Origin: JAAFIW01 sp031414805
Lineage (GTDB): Bacteria > Pseudomonadota > Gammaproteobacteria > Burkholderiales > Burkholderiaceae_C
Assembly (NCBI GenBank): GCA_031414805.1
Contig: JANOQJ010000059.1
Span: 1-64,000 of the forward strand
Direction of reading: 5' to 3'
DNA length: 64,000 bases
In this document: positions 41,609-50,230 of the stretch, piece after piece
Numbering within the stretch: position 1 is the first letter of the stretch
Layout: each line of letters starts with the position of its first letter
Position numbers and translations under genes: made by a program
The notes under the pieces: generated by a model
Seen by the model: only the letters and a program-made list of their open reading frames with translations
The model's database searches: none
What the model was told of the DNA's origin: nothing

Positions 41609-41905
41609 GTGCCTATGCAACTAGTCAACTTGGAAGTTCTTGAAGCGCTGAAGCAAGCTCACGCCGATACGCGGGGGGCACTGGATGCATGGCGCTCAGA
41701 AGTTGAGAAGGCGTGTTGGGCAAGCCCGCAGGACGTTAAGGATCGTTTCTCAACAGCCAGCTTCTTAGGCGACAACAGGATCATTTTCAACATCAAGGGC
41801 AATTCATACCGGCTTGTCGTGAAAGTTCGCTTTCGCAACGGTGTCGTCTTGATTGAATGGGGCGGCAGACACGCTGAGTACGACAAGAAAGACTTCAGCA
41901 AGTAA
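41609..41905 (+). CDS. HigB-family toxin (type II mRNA interferase)
   Basis: A 98-residue protein. The family pattern is clear: ALDAWRSEVEKACWASPQDV, FSTASFLGDNRIIFNIKGNS, YRLVVKVRFRNGVVLIEW and GRHAEYDKKDF, close to the HigB branch whose members cleave mRNA on ribosomes. The start is GTG at 41609, eight bases after AGGGAAG; an ATG at 41615 is an alternative. It is followed after 33 bases by a HigA-like protein fused to a protease domain, an unusual partner, and then by ubiquitin-like conjugation genes. It could be the toxic effector of the island. Confidence 0.82.
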   Translation: MPMQLVNLEVLEALKQAHADTRGALDAWRSEVEKACWASPQDVKDRFSTASFLGDNRIIFNIKGNSYRLVVKVRFRNGVVLIEWGGRHAEYDKKDFSK

Positions 41906-41938
41906 GACACCCATGAGATTTAGGACCAGGAGATCAAC

Positions 41939-43186
41939 ATGAACACACAGATTCGAGTACTGAAAACGGAAAGCGACTACGCCGCTGCCGTGGCTCGCCT
42001 GTCTGCGCTGATGGACAAGGATCCTGCTCCTGGCTCCGTTGAAGATGCCGAACTTGAGCTGCTTGCGCTGGTCCTTCAGTCGTATGAGCAAAGCCGATTC
42101 CCTCCGTCGCTCCCGGATCCTGTTGAGGCCATCTTGTTTCGCATGGATCAGCAGCGCCTCGCTCAAAAGGACTTGGTGCAATACATCGGCTCGCTGTCCA
42201 AAGTGTCTGAGGTGCTAGGGCGTAAGCGTCCGTTGAGCCTGTCGATGATTCGACGGTTGCACGCTGGCCTTGGAATCCCTGCTGAGGTGTTGATCGGCGA
42301 GAGCTACGACCTTTCTGCTCAGCCCAATGTGGACTACGCCAAGTTCCCCCTTGCGGAGATGCAAGAGCGTGGTCTGCTCGGTGAGACGAAGCGCAATGCG
42401 GCGTATCTGAAAGAGTACGCCGAGGAGTTGGTGACCGGCTTTTTCCGAGGCATGTTTGGCCTGGGGGGGCAACCCATCATGTTGCGGGCCACGCTGCATC
42501 AGAGCGGCACTCGCACAATGGACGAAAGCGCTCTCATGGTCTGGCAGGCGTGCGCTTTGCGAAAGGCTCGCAGCCGCACGCTCAAAGGCAAGTATCTGAC
42601 GGGGACGATCACACCGCAGTGGCTGCGTGATCTCGTTCGCCTGTCGTCATTCGAGTCCGGTCCCTTACTGGCCCAGGAGTACTTGTCCAACTATGGCATC
42701 GCCCTCGTGTTCGAGCGGCACTTTGACAAGACCTACCTCGACGGCGCAGCGATGCTGGACGGAGAGATTCGCATCGTGGCGCTCACCCTCCGCCATGACC
42801 GTGTTGACAACTTCTGGTTTGCGCTGCTGCACGAGTTGATTCACGTGCAGCGGCACCTGACGCCGGAAGCGCCTTGTTTCGCAGACAACCTGGACGACAA
42901 GACGCGAACCAGCGATCAGGAGCAAGAGGCTGACCGTGAAGCGGGGGAGGCGTTGATACCTGAGGAAGTTTGGGCAACCGCCGCTGTCAGCACGAGCTAT
43001 GCCGCCGACGATGCCATTGCTCTGGCCAGACAACTGCAGATCCATCCTGCCATCGTCGCAGGACGTGTGCGCAAACAAACTGATAACTGGCGGCTGCTGT
43101 CTAACTTGATCAGTTCAGCCGGCAAGGTTTCTGACTTGTTCATCAACCAACTGACTTGCCAGCAAATAGAAAGGAGCTATCAATGA
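41939..43186 (+). CDS. HigA-like helix-turn-helix protein fused to ImmA/IrrE metallopeptidase
   Basis: A 415-residue protein with two parts. Residues 60-120 (ILFRMDQQRLAQKDLVQYIG, KVSEVLGRKRPLSLSMIRRL) are a HigA-type helix-turn-helix; the N-terminal 40 residues also fit HigA. After a linker, residues about 240-385 are an ImmA/IrrE domain with zinc motif HELIH at 298-302 in FALLHELIHVQRHL and the downstream EQEADREAGEALIP. ImmA-type proteases cut repressors in response to stress or mobile DNA. The fusion suggests an antitoxin that can be inactivated by or can act as a protease. The start has AGGAG. The stop is 17 bases before a strong hairpin separating it from the ubiquitin-like genes. Confidence 0.85.
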   Translation: MNTQIRVLKTESDYAAAVARLSALMDKDPAPGSVEDAELELLALVLQSYEQSRFPPSLPDPVEAILFRMDQQRLAQKDLVQYIGSLSKVSEVLGRKRPLSLSMIRRLHAGLGIPAEVLIGESYDLSAQPNVDYAKFPLAEMQERGLLGETKRNAAYLKEYAEELVTGFFRGMFGLGGQPIMLRATLHQSGTRTMDESALMVWQACALRKARSRTLKGKYLTGTITPQWLRDLVRLSSFESGPLLAQEYLSNYGIALVFERHFDKTYLDGAAMLDGEIRIVALTLRHDRVDNFWFALLHELIHVQRHLTPEAPCFADNLDDKTRTSDQEQEADREAGEALIPEEVWATAAVSTSYAADDAIALARQLQIHPAIVAGRVRKQTDNWRLLSNLISSAGKVSDLFINQLTCQQIERSYQ

Positions 43187-43202
43187 CGCCGTACAAATAG
43201 GA

Positions 43203-43228
43203 AAGGGCAAGCTTGTGAGCTTGCCCTT
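43203..43228 (+). terminator. Perfect 11-base stem hairpin downstream of the HigA-ImmA gene
   Basis: AAGGGCAAGCT (43203-43213), loop TGTG, AGCTTGCCCTT (43218-43228). No T-run follows, so it may be a weak terminator, an attenuator or an RNA stabiliser between the toxin-antitoxin-like pair and the conjugation operon. Confidence 0.5.
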
Positions 43229-43327
43229 AGGGGTGAATCCAGCTTTTACACAGGACTCGGTTTGGCGATTGAGAGTGTGTTCAGGCTGGTGCCTCAAGTC
43301 AAGGCTTTCAAGCGATGTCCGTAGTTT

Positions 43328-43349
43328 TTCGTGGCGATCCTGCCACGAA
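43328..43349. promoter_or_regulatory. Inverted repeat in the leader of the ubiquitin-like operon
   Basis: TTCGTGGC (43328-43335) and GCCACGAA (43342-43349) are perfectly inverted around a six-base loop, 34 bases before the ATG of the conjugation operon. Either an operator or a leader hairpin. Confidence 0.45.
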
Positions 43350-43383
43350 TCAATGTTCATTTCGCTTTACGAAAGGGGTAGTT

Positions 43384-44505
43384 ATGCCCAACGAAAACAC
43401 ACCAACCTCAATCATGTCAACTCATCAAACTCACATTTCATCTATTGAAGTCGCTAGCGCAGACCTAGTCTTTCAACCCGTCTCCCTCTCTGACGCCACT
43501 CCAACCGGTGCGCAAATTGCCGCAGCTGCGGGATTCAACCCAGCTCAACAAGCATCGGTGCTACTTCTGCTACCAAACGGTGAGCTGGAAGACATTCGTC
43601 CTGACGAAGTTGTCGATCTGACTCAAAAGACGGGCCGCTTCATCGTCGTCGAAAGTGATCGCTCTTTCCGTCTGACCATTGATGGCAAGCGGATCGACTG
43701 GCCTTACCGAGTCATCTCTGGCAGCGTCATCCGTCGGCTTGGTCAAGTGCAAGGCGACAAGGTGATCTACTTCGATCGCAATGATCAGGCTGACAAGCTG
43801 ATCAAGGACAGTGAGATCGTAGATCTTGATAGCGGTGGCGTTGAAGCCTTTTACAGCCGCGCCGCCACTTGGGTGCTCAATGTCCAGGGAGTTCGACTGG
43901 AGATCGGTACACCAACTGTCGTCGTCAGCGAAGCCCTAACCCAAGCCGGTTTCGATGTTAACCAAGGCTGGCACATCTTCTTGAAGGTCACGGGGCAGCC
44001 GAAACAGTCGCTTGAGCTCACCTCGGTGGTAGACCTGCGAACCCCAGGTATCGAGAAAATTCGGCTCACCCCCAAAGACGTAAGTAACGGTGAGACCGCG
44101 CAAGCGGTTCGCCGTGACTTTGCTCTATTGGACATAGATGAAAGCTTCCTGGATGAGCGCTTTGCGCACTGGGAAACGGTGATCGAAAACCAGCGTCGTT
44201 GGTTGCTGATTTATGGATATCACGTGCCACAAGGTTACAGCGCACGCCGTTTGACCTTGGCCCTGGATGTGCCGCCAAGCTACCCCGGGGCACAGATTGA
44301 CATGTTCTATGTCAGCCCACATCTTTTGCTCAGTAACGGTCAGGCATTGGCATGCACCGAAACTCAAGAGATCGTCAACGGCGTCACGTATCAGCGCTGG
44401 TCTCGTCATCGCACAACTGCGTCGGAGTGGCGCCCCGATACGGACACGGTGATCACGCATCTGGCCCTGGTGGAGTCAGCGTTGGCGAAGGAGGTGCAGC
44501 AATGA
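43384..44505 (+). CDS. Triple ubiquitin-like domain protein fused to E2-like domain
   Basis: A 373-residue protein of the bacterial multi-ubiquitin class. Three tandem beta-grasp units can be read at about 20-90, 91-157 and 160-230, each ending near a repeated VVDL/IVDL element (EVVDLTQKTG, EIVDLDSGG, SVVDLRTPG). Residues 240-373 look like an E2/UBC-type domain (Prok-E2 group): IYGYHVPQGYSARRLTLALD, VPPSYPGAQIDMFYVSPHLL and YQRWSRHRTTASEWRPDTD. The only cysteine in the whole protein is Cys324, not at the usual place before W-x-P. There is no terminal di-glycine, because the E2-like domain is C-terminal. The ATG follows AAAGGGG and the next gene overlaps by four bases. Confidence 0.82.
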   Translation: MPNENTPTSIMSTHQTHISSIEVASADLVFQPVSLSDATPTGAQIAAAAGFNPAQQASVLLLLPNGELEDIRPDEVVDLTQKTGRFIVVESDRSFRLTIDGKRIDWPYRVISGSVIRRLGQVQGDKVIYFDRNDQADKLIKDSEIVDLDSGGVEAFYSRAATWVLNVQGVRLEIGTPTVVVSEALTQAGFDVNQGWHIFLKVTGQPKQSLELTSVVDLRTPGIEKIRLTPKDVSNGETAQAVRRDFALLDIDESFLDERFAHWETVIENQRRWLLIYGYHVPQGYSARRLTLALDVPPSYPGAQIDMFYVSPHLLLSNGQALACTETQEIVNGVTYQRWSRHRTTASEWRPDTDTVITHLALVESALAKEVQQ

Positions 44506-45893
44506 ACCCGTCTACCAACCTGACGCTCACTTCCTCCCTGCATGAACGTCTTTATAGCCACCTATTCCCTGGTGATGGACTTGAAGCGGCTGCAATCCTC
44601 CTTTGTGCCCGCACCCCAGGTCCTCGCATCAGGCTTTTGGCTCAAGATGTTGTACTTGTTCCTTATGCCGAATGTACACAGCGACACGCGGACTACTTGG
44701 TCTGGCCCGGTATGGCGATTGAAGAAGCAATCGACAGAGCGGAAGCAAACGACCTGTCGCTTGTACTGATTCATTCGCATCCGGGGGGGCTGTATGGGTT
44801 CTCCCCGCACGACAATCAAAGCGACCATCAAACGATGCCCGGACTTTTTCAAGCTCTTGGGCCTCTGCATGGCACCGCTGTCATGACACCAGATGGTGCC
44901 ATCTTGGCTCGCCTTTACAAACCGGAGTTGACTCAGATTCCCATCGACGTTGTCTCAGTACCAGGTGATGACCTTAAGTGGTGGTGGGCAGACGGTGTGT
45001 TCCCAAAGCGTCCAATGGCCTTCACAAGCCATGCACGAGATGAGATGGCTCGACTGTCAGCCTGCGTCGTGGGCGTATCAGGAACGGGCTCCGTAGTCGC
45101 CGAACAGGTCGCAAGATTGGGCTTTGGGCAGGTCATCTTGATCGACTTCGACAAACTTGAAGAACGTAATCTCAATCGCATACTCAACTCCACCGTGCAC
45201 GGAGCCAAAACTGGGCAAGCCAAGGTGGAGGCCTTTGCAGAAGCTGTTGTGCAATACCGCGGTGGGGGTGTGGCAGTTCCTCTGAATGCGTCTATTTGCA
45301 GCCGTGAAGCAGTGCTGCTTGCAAGCCAAGCCGATGTAATCTTTTCTTGCGTTGACACCCTGGACGCAAGGCACATCGCTGACTTAATCGCATTGAGTTT
45401 CTTGATCCCACTTTTTGATGTGGGCGTCTCGATTCCTACACGAAAGGCCGGTGAGGCGATTGCAATTGCCGATGTATGTGGCCGCATTGACTACGTACAA
45501 CCTGGTGGCGCGACATTGCAAGATCGCGGTGTCTATGACCCTGTGTCTTTGCGGGCTGAGTATCTTCGGCGAACCGCGCCGAATGCGCACCTTGATGAAG
45601 TTCAAGCGGGCTACTTGAAAGGCGTTTCTGAACAAGCACCTGCGGTTATTTCCTTGAACATGCGAGCGGCCTCGGCGTGCGTGAACGAGTTCATCGCACG
45701 CGCTTACCCGTTCAGACACAGTCCCAATGCTGAGCAAGCTCGCACGGAGTTCAGCTTGGCCGCCAACGACGAGGACTTTACCGAAGAAGGATCGTTCAAG
45801 AACCAGCCGAATCTCCACTTGGCCCGCGGTGCCATGGAGCCGCTACTTGAACTGCCTTCATTGCGGGCCCAAAAGGCAAAGGACAAGCAATGA
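44502..45893 (+). CDS. JAB deubiquitinase-like domain fused to ThiF/E1-like activating domain
   Basis: A 463-residue fusion. The N-terminal JAB/MPN domain has the complete zinc motif: Glu28, then H91-S-H93, seven residues, S101-P-H-D104 (LIHSHPGGLYGFSPHDNQSD). The C-terminal domain from about 180 is an E1-like adenylating fold: VVGVSGTGSVVAEQVARLGF, LIDFDKLEERNLNRI and FSCVDTLDARHIADLIALSF, in which Cys283 is a candidate for thioester formation. It would activate the ubiquitin-like protein with ATP and cut conjugates or precursors. Start overlaps the previous stop (ATGA) and has GGAGGT; the DUF6527 gene overlaps its end by four bases. Confidence 0.87.
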   Translation: MNPSTNLTLTSSLHERLYSHLFPGDGLEAAAILLCARTPGPRIRLLAQDVVLVPYAECTQRHADYLVWPGMAIEEAIDRAEANDLSLVLIHSHPGGLYGFSPHDNQSDHQTMPGLFQALGPLHGTAVMTPDGAILARLYKPELTQIPIDVVSVPGDDLKWWWADGVFPKRPMAFTSHARDEMARLSACVVGVSGTGSVVAEQVARLGFGQVILIDFDKLEERNLNRILNSTVHGAKTGQAKVEAFAEAVVQYRGGGVAVPLNASICSREAVLLASQADVIFSCVDTLDARHIADLIALSFLIPLFDVGVSIPTRKAGEAIAIADVCGRIDYVQPGGATLQDRGVYDPVSLRAEYLRRTAPNAHLDEVQAGYLKGVSEQAPAVISLNMRAASACVNEFIARAYPFRHSPNAEQARTEFSLAANDEDFTEEGSFKNQPNLHLARGAMEPLLELPSLRAQKAKDKQ

Positions 45894-46222
45894 ACTTCAA
45901 AACGCTCGCCCTGCGGGCTTTTGATGCCGTTGCTCCTGCTAGACGCCTGTCTGTTGTGGAGAGCGACTGCTTACCGGACTCATTACCCTTGAGAAGCTTG
46001 GTGCTTGCACGCGAGGACGACGAAGACTGGTGTGTTGGGTTTCGCTGTCCATGCAGGTGTGGACGCAAGATTGAGCTTCTTGTCATCAAGGAAGCCAAGC
46101 CTCGCTGGGATCTAAAAGTCGACGCCGCTGACAGACCCACCCTTACACCGTCAGTATGGCTTCGTGATGGGTGCAAGTCGCACTTCTGGATCCGCAAGGG
46201 CGAGGTGCAATGGTGCGACTAA
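45890..46222 (+). CDS. DUF6527 family zinc-binding-like protein
   Basis: A 110-residue protein with CVGFRCPCRCGRKIELL, TLTPSVWLRDGCKSHFWIRK and GEVQWC. The CxCxC and C..SHFxI..G.xxWC patterns fit DUF6527, which I recall from neighbourhoods with multi-ubiquitin, E1 and E2-like genes. The cysteines and the histidine probably hold a zinc ion. It may be the substrate-recruiting component or a ligase-like adaptor (inference). It is the last gene of the operon; gyrB ends 110 bases downstream on the other strand. Confidence 0.78.
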   Translation: MNFKTLALRAFDAVAPARRLSVVESDCLPDSLPLRSLVLAREDDEDWCVGFRCPCRCGRKIELLVIKEAKPRWDLKVDAADRPTLTPSVWLRDGCKSHFWIRKGEVQWCD

Positions 46223-46331
46223 CAGTTCGGCACTTGTAATGGACAAGAACTCAAGACATCTCAATAGCCCTGTCAGCGTTTCACTAGCCCGGCACAGATC
46301 TCACCAACCGTGTTACCCCCGCGAAACATGT

Positions 46332-48977
46332 TCAAACATCAATATTCGCCGCCCTCAACGCATTCGTCTCAATAAAGTCCCTGCGCGGCTCCACCTCATC
46401 CCCCATCAGCATCGTGAACACCCGATCCGCCTCAATCGCGTCGTCAATCTGCACCTTCAGCAGCCTGCGCACGGCCGGGTCCATGGTGGTTTCCCAGAGT
46501 TGTTCGGGGTTCATTTCGCCCAGGCCTTTGTAGCGTTGGCGGGCGGTGGCGTGTTCGGCTTGGGCCAGGAGCCAGGCCATGGCCTGGCGGAAGTCGGCTA
46601 CTTTTTCTTCCTTCATTTTTTCGCCTTCGCCGCGCGTGACGCGCGAGCCTTCGGCCAGCAGGCCGCGGAAGGTGTTGGCGGCTTCGGCCAGGGCGGCGTA
46701 GTCGGCGCCGTGCACAAAGTCTTGCGTGAGCACGCTGCTTTTCACGTTGCCGTGGTGGCGGCGGCTGATGCGCAGGATGGGTTTGTCGGTGCGCACGTCG
46801 AACTCGCCGGCTACCTCGGCGGGGCTGGCGGCGGCGCCGTCGGTGGCTTGCAGGGCTTTTTGCAGGGCAATGGCGGAGGCTTCGGCTTCGGCCACGGTGT
46901 CCAGGTTGATGTGTACGCCGTCGGCCAGGGCGCGCAGGGCTTCGGCGTCCATGAAGTTGGACAGGCGGGCAATGACGCTTTGGGCCAGCTGGTGTTTGCG
47001 GGCCAGCTCGGCCAGGGTTTCACCGTTGATGACCGTTGACGACGCGCCGCCGGTGTGAACGGCCGCGTCTTTCAGGGCTACTTTGAGCAGGAAGCGGTCC
47101 AGGTCGGGCGCGTCTTTGAGGTATTGCTCTTCTTTGCCCACTTTCACTTTGTACAGCGGCGGCTGGGCGATGTAGATGTGTCCGCGCTCGACGAGCTCGG
47201 TCATCTGGCGGTAGAAAAAGGTGAGCAGCAGGGTGCGGATGTGGGCGCCGTCCACATCGGCGTCGGTCATGATGATGATGCGGTGGTAGCGCAGCTTGGC
47301 GACGTTGAAGTCGTCGTTGCCCGGGGTCAGGCCACCCGTGTTGCCGATGCCGGTGCCCAGGGCGGTGATGAGCGTGAGGATTTCGTTGCTGGTGAGCAGC
47401 TTTTCGTAGCGGGCTTTTTCCACGTTCAAAATCTTGCCGCGCAGGGGCAGGATGGCCTGGAATTTACGGTCGCGGCCCTGCTTGGCGGAGCCACCGGCGG
47501 AGTCGCCCTCGACGATGTAGATCTCGCACAGCGCCGGGTCTTTCTCCTGGCAGTCGGCCAGCTTGCCGGGCAGGCCCATGCCATCCAGCACACCCTTGCG
47601 GCGAGTCATCTCGCGGGCCTTGCGCGCGGCTTCGCGGGCGCGGGCGGCTTCGATGATTTTGCCGACGATGATTTTGGCGTCGGCCGGGCGCTCTTGCAGG
47701 TAGTCGCCCAAGGTGCGGGCCACCACATCTTCAACCGGGCCGCGCACTTCGGAGCTGACCAACTTGTCTTTGGTCTGGCTGCTGAATTTGGGCTCAGGCA
47801 CTTTGACGCTCAGCACGCAGCACAGGCCTTCGCGCATGTCGTCACCCGTCACCTCCACCTTGGCTTTTTTTGCCAGCTCGGTGTCGTCGATGTATTTGTT
47901 GATGACGCGTGTCATCGCGGCGCGCAGGCCGGTGAGGTGGGTACCGCCGTCGCGCTGGGGAATGTTGTTGGTGAAGCAGAGCACTTGCTCGTTGTAGCCG
48001 CTGTTCCACTGCATGGCCACTTCAACGCCGATGTTGGTGTTCTGGTCGCTTTGCTTGTCGCCCATGGCCACAAACACGTTGGGGTGCAGCACCTGCTTGC
48101 CCTTGTTGATGAACTGCACAAAGCCTTTAACACCGCCTGCGCCGGCAAAGTCGTCTTGCTTGCCGGTGCGCTCGTCGAGCAGGCGGATGCGCACGCCGTT
48201 GTTCAGAAAGCTCAGCTCGCGCAGGCGCTTGCTCAAGATTTCGTAGTGAAAGTCGTTGTTCTGCGTGAAGATTTCGGTGTCAGGCAGAAAGTGCACCTCG
48301 GTGCCACGCTTTTCGGTTTCACCCATCACCTGCATGGGGGAGACTTCAACGCCGTTGAACTGCTCGACGATGCGGTTTTGCACAAACCCTTTGCTGAATT
48401 CTAGCACGTGCACCTTGCCTTCGCGCCGCACGGTCAGGCGCAGCATTTTGGACAGCGCGTTGACACAGCTCACACCCACGCCGTGCAGGCCGCCCGAGAC
48501 CTTGTAGCTGTTCTGGTTGAACTTGCCGCCAGCGTGCAGCTCGGTCAGGGCGATTTCGGCAGCACTGCGCTTGGGCTCGTGCTTGTCGTCCATCTTGATG
48601 CCGGTGGGGATGCCGCGGCCGTTGTCGACCACGGAAATCGAGTTGTCGGAATGGATGGTGACAACGATGTCGTCGCAATGGCCAGCCAGCGATTCGTCAA
48701 TCGAGTTGTCGACCACCTCAAACACCAGGTGGTGCAGGCCGGTACCGTCTGACGTGTCGCCTATGTACATGCCGGGGCGCTTGCGCACCGCTTCCAGGCC
48801 TTCCAGGATCTGGATGGAGCCCTCGCCATAGCCTTCGCTGGCACCGGCCTGGTGTGCGTCGATGGTGGGCTGGTAGTTGGAGCTTTCGGTGTTCGTGGCG
48901 TCGTTGGGGCCCGTGCTGGCGCTAGGGACGCCGGGGGCGCTGGTGGGTGGCGTATCGGGCGTGTTTTCTTCAGACAT
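46332..48977 (-). CDS. gyrB: DNA gyrase subunit B
   Basis: The 881-residue protein is the ATPase and TOPRIM subunit of gyrase, which supercoils DNA with GyrA. Seen are the GHKL ATPase site (VVDNSIDESLAG and VVDNGRGIPTG), the QTKDKL motif region (SSQTKDKLVSSEVRG) and the TOPRIM segment (YIVEGDSAGGSAKQGRDRKF, with TDADVDGAHIRTLLLTFFYR). The C-terminus is RRDFIETNALRAANIDV. The length exceeds the 800 of E. coli because of a 55-residue Pro/Ser/Thr-rich N-terminus and insertions in the TOPRIM half. The ATG at 48977 is used instead of the longer frame at 49010. It is downstream of dnaN with repeat copy 9 between. Confidence 0.97.
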   Translation of the reverse strand: MSEENTPDTPPTSAPGVPSASTGPNDATNTESSNYQPTIDAHQAGASEGYGEGSIQILEGLEAVRKRPGMYIGDTSDGTGLHHLVFEVVDNSIDESLAGHCDDIVVTIHSDNSISVVDNGRGIPTGIKMDDKHEPKRSAAEIALTELHAGGKFNQNSYKVSGGLHGVGVSCVNALSKMLRLTVRREGKVHVLEFSKGFVQNRIVEQFNGVEVSPMQVMGETEKRGTEVHFLPDTEIFTQNNDFHYEILSKRLRELSFLNNGVRIRLLDERTGKQDDFAGAGGVKGFVQFINKGKQVLHPNVFVAMGDKQSDQNTNIGVEVAMQWNSGYNEQVLCFTNNIPQRDGGTHLTGLRAAMTRVINKYIDDTELAKKAKVEVTGDDMREGLCCVLSVKVPEPKFSSQTKDKLVSSEVRGPVEDVVARTLGDYLQERPADAKIIVGKIIEAARAREAARKAREMTRRKGVLDGMGLPGKLADCQEKDPALCEIYIVEGDSAGGSAKQGRDRKFQAILPLRGKILNVEKARYEKLLTSNEILTLITALGTGIGNTGGLTPGNDDFNVAKLRYHRIIIMTDADVDGAHIRTLLLTFFYRQMTELVERGHIYIAQPPLYKVKVGKEEQYLKDAPDLDRFLLKVALKDAAVHTGGASSTVINGETLAELARKHQLAQSVIARLSNFMDAEALRALADGVHINLDTVAEAEASAIALQKALQATDGAAASPAEVAGEFDVRTDKPILRISRRHHGNVKSSVLTQDFVHGADYAALAEAANTFRGLLAEGSRVTRGEGEKMKEEKVADFRQAMAWLLAQAEHATARQRYKGLGEMNPEQLWETTMDPAVRRLLKVQIDDAIEADRVFTMLMGDEVEPRRDFIETNALRAANIDV

Positions 48978-49033
48978 GGTGATTTCTCGGGTGCAGACGC
49001 AAAAGTTCAACGCCAGGGGTTCAATTTATGAAT

Positions 49034-49093
49034 CAAAACAGATTACAGCCCTTGTATATATTGCTCAAGCAGCTATTATTTTTATAGTGTTTA
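49034..49093 (-). repeat. Dispersed intergenic repeat, copy 9
   Basis: Minus-strand copy in the dnaN-gyrB gap: CACTATAAAAATAATAGCTG, CTTGAGCAATATATACAAGG and GCTGTAATCTG. It lies inside an otherwise conserved operon, just upstream of gyrB. Confidence 0.8.
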
Positions 49094-49123
49094 AAACAAT
49101 GAGCCAAGCCGAACAGCGGCCGG

Positions 49124-50230
49124 CTAAATGCGCATCGGCATCACAACGTATTTGAAGCTGGGGTTCTCGGGAATGGACAACAAGGCCGAGCTGTTGGAAT
49201 CGGCCAGCTCCAGACACACCATTTCCTGGCCCATGTTGGCCAGGGCGTCGATCAGGTAGGTGACGTTGAAACCGATTTCAATTTCGTCGCCTGCGTAGTC
49301 GATGTCCAGCTCGTCCACGGCTTCTTCCTGCTCGGCGTTGTTGCTGGCCACGCGCAGGGTGCCAGGCTCAATGTTCAGGCGCACACCCTTGAACTTTTCG
49401 CTGGTGAGAATGGCGGTGCGCTGCAGGCTTTTCAGCAGGGGCTCGCGCCCCATGGTGATCAGGTTTTTGTGATTTTTGGGAATCACGCGGTTGTAGTCGG
49501 GGAACTTGCCTTCGACCAGCTTGGTGATGAATTCCATGCCTTCAAACGTGAATTTGGCCTGGTTGTTAGCAAACTGCATCTCGATGCTGCCATCACCGTC
49601 GCTGAGCAGGCGCTGCATTTCGATCACGGTTTTGCGCGGCAAGATCACCTCTTGCTTAGGCACTTCCACATCAAGCAGGGCGGAAGTGAAAGCCAGGCGG
49701 TGGCCATCGGTGGCGACCAGGCTGAGCTGCTTGCCTTCGGCGACGAACAGGATGCCGTTGAGGTAGTAGCGGATGTCGTGCACCGCCATCGCAAAGCTGA
49801 CCTGGTTAAGCAGGTCGCGCAGGGTTTTTTGCGGCACGCTGAACACCGGCCCGTAGCTGGCAGATTCCTGCACCAGCGGGAAGTCTTCCGCCGGCAGGGT
49901 TTGCAAGGTGAAGCGGCTTTTGCCGCCCTTGAGAATCAGCTTGCTCTGGCTGGATTCCAGACTGACCGTCTGGTCCGACGGCATGGTGCGCAGAATGTCG
50001 ATGAGCTTGCGGGCACCCACCGTGGTAGTGAAGTTGCCTGCGTCACCGTCCAGCGTGGCCGTGGTGCGGATCTGGATTTCCAGATCGCTGGTGGTGACTT
50101 GCACCGCCTGGCCGATTTTGCGGATCAGCACATTGGCCAGAATGGGTAGGGTGTGGCGCCGTTCCACGATGCCTGCCACTGACTGTAGAACAGCCAGCAC
50201 TTTGTCTTGTGTTGCCTTCAGAACGATCAT
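49124..50230 (-). CDS. dnaN: DNA polymerase III beta subunit (sliding clamp)
   Basis: A 368-residue protein, the normal length. The N-terminus is MIVLKATQDKVLAVLQSVAG, with GIVERRHTLPILANVLI conserved. It ends SSALLSIPENPSFKYVVMPM then RI, the canonical MPMR clamp end. It tethers the replicase to DNA as a dimer. The start is ATG at 50230 with AGAGGAAG just upstream. It follows the candidate origin directly. Confidence 0.97.
   Translation of the reverse strand: MIVLKATQDKVLAVLQSVAGIVERRHTLPILANVLIRKIGQAVQVTTSDLEIQIRTTATLDGDAGNFTTTVGARKLIDILRTMPSDQTVSLESSQSKLILKGGKSRFTLQTLPAEDFPLVQESASYGPVFSVPQKTLRDLLNQVSFAMAVHDIRYYLNGILFVAEGKQLSLVATDGHRLAFTSALLDVEVPKQEVILPRKTVIEMQRLLSDGDGSIEMQFANNQAKFTFEGMEFITKLVEGKFPDYNRVIPKNHKNLITMGREPLLKSLQRTAILTSEKFKGVRLNIEPGTLRVASNNAEQEEAVDELDIDYAGDEIEIGFNVTYLIDALANMGQEMVCLELADSNSSALLSIPENPSFKYVVMPMRI

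Noticed and set aside
41203..46331. Prophage or integrative element carrying the Ubl island.
   Set aside because: No integrase, attachment site duplication or phage structural gene was seen at either side.
47055..48404. A 449-residue plus-strand open frame opposite gyrB.
   Set aside because: Antisense shadow of the GC-rich gyrB; no domain features.
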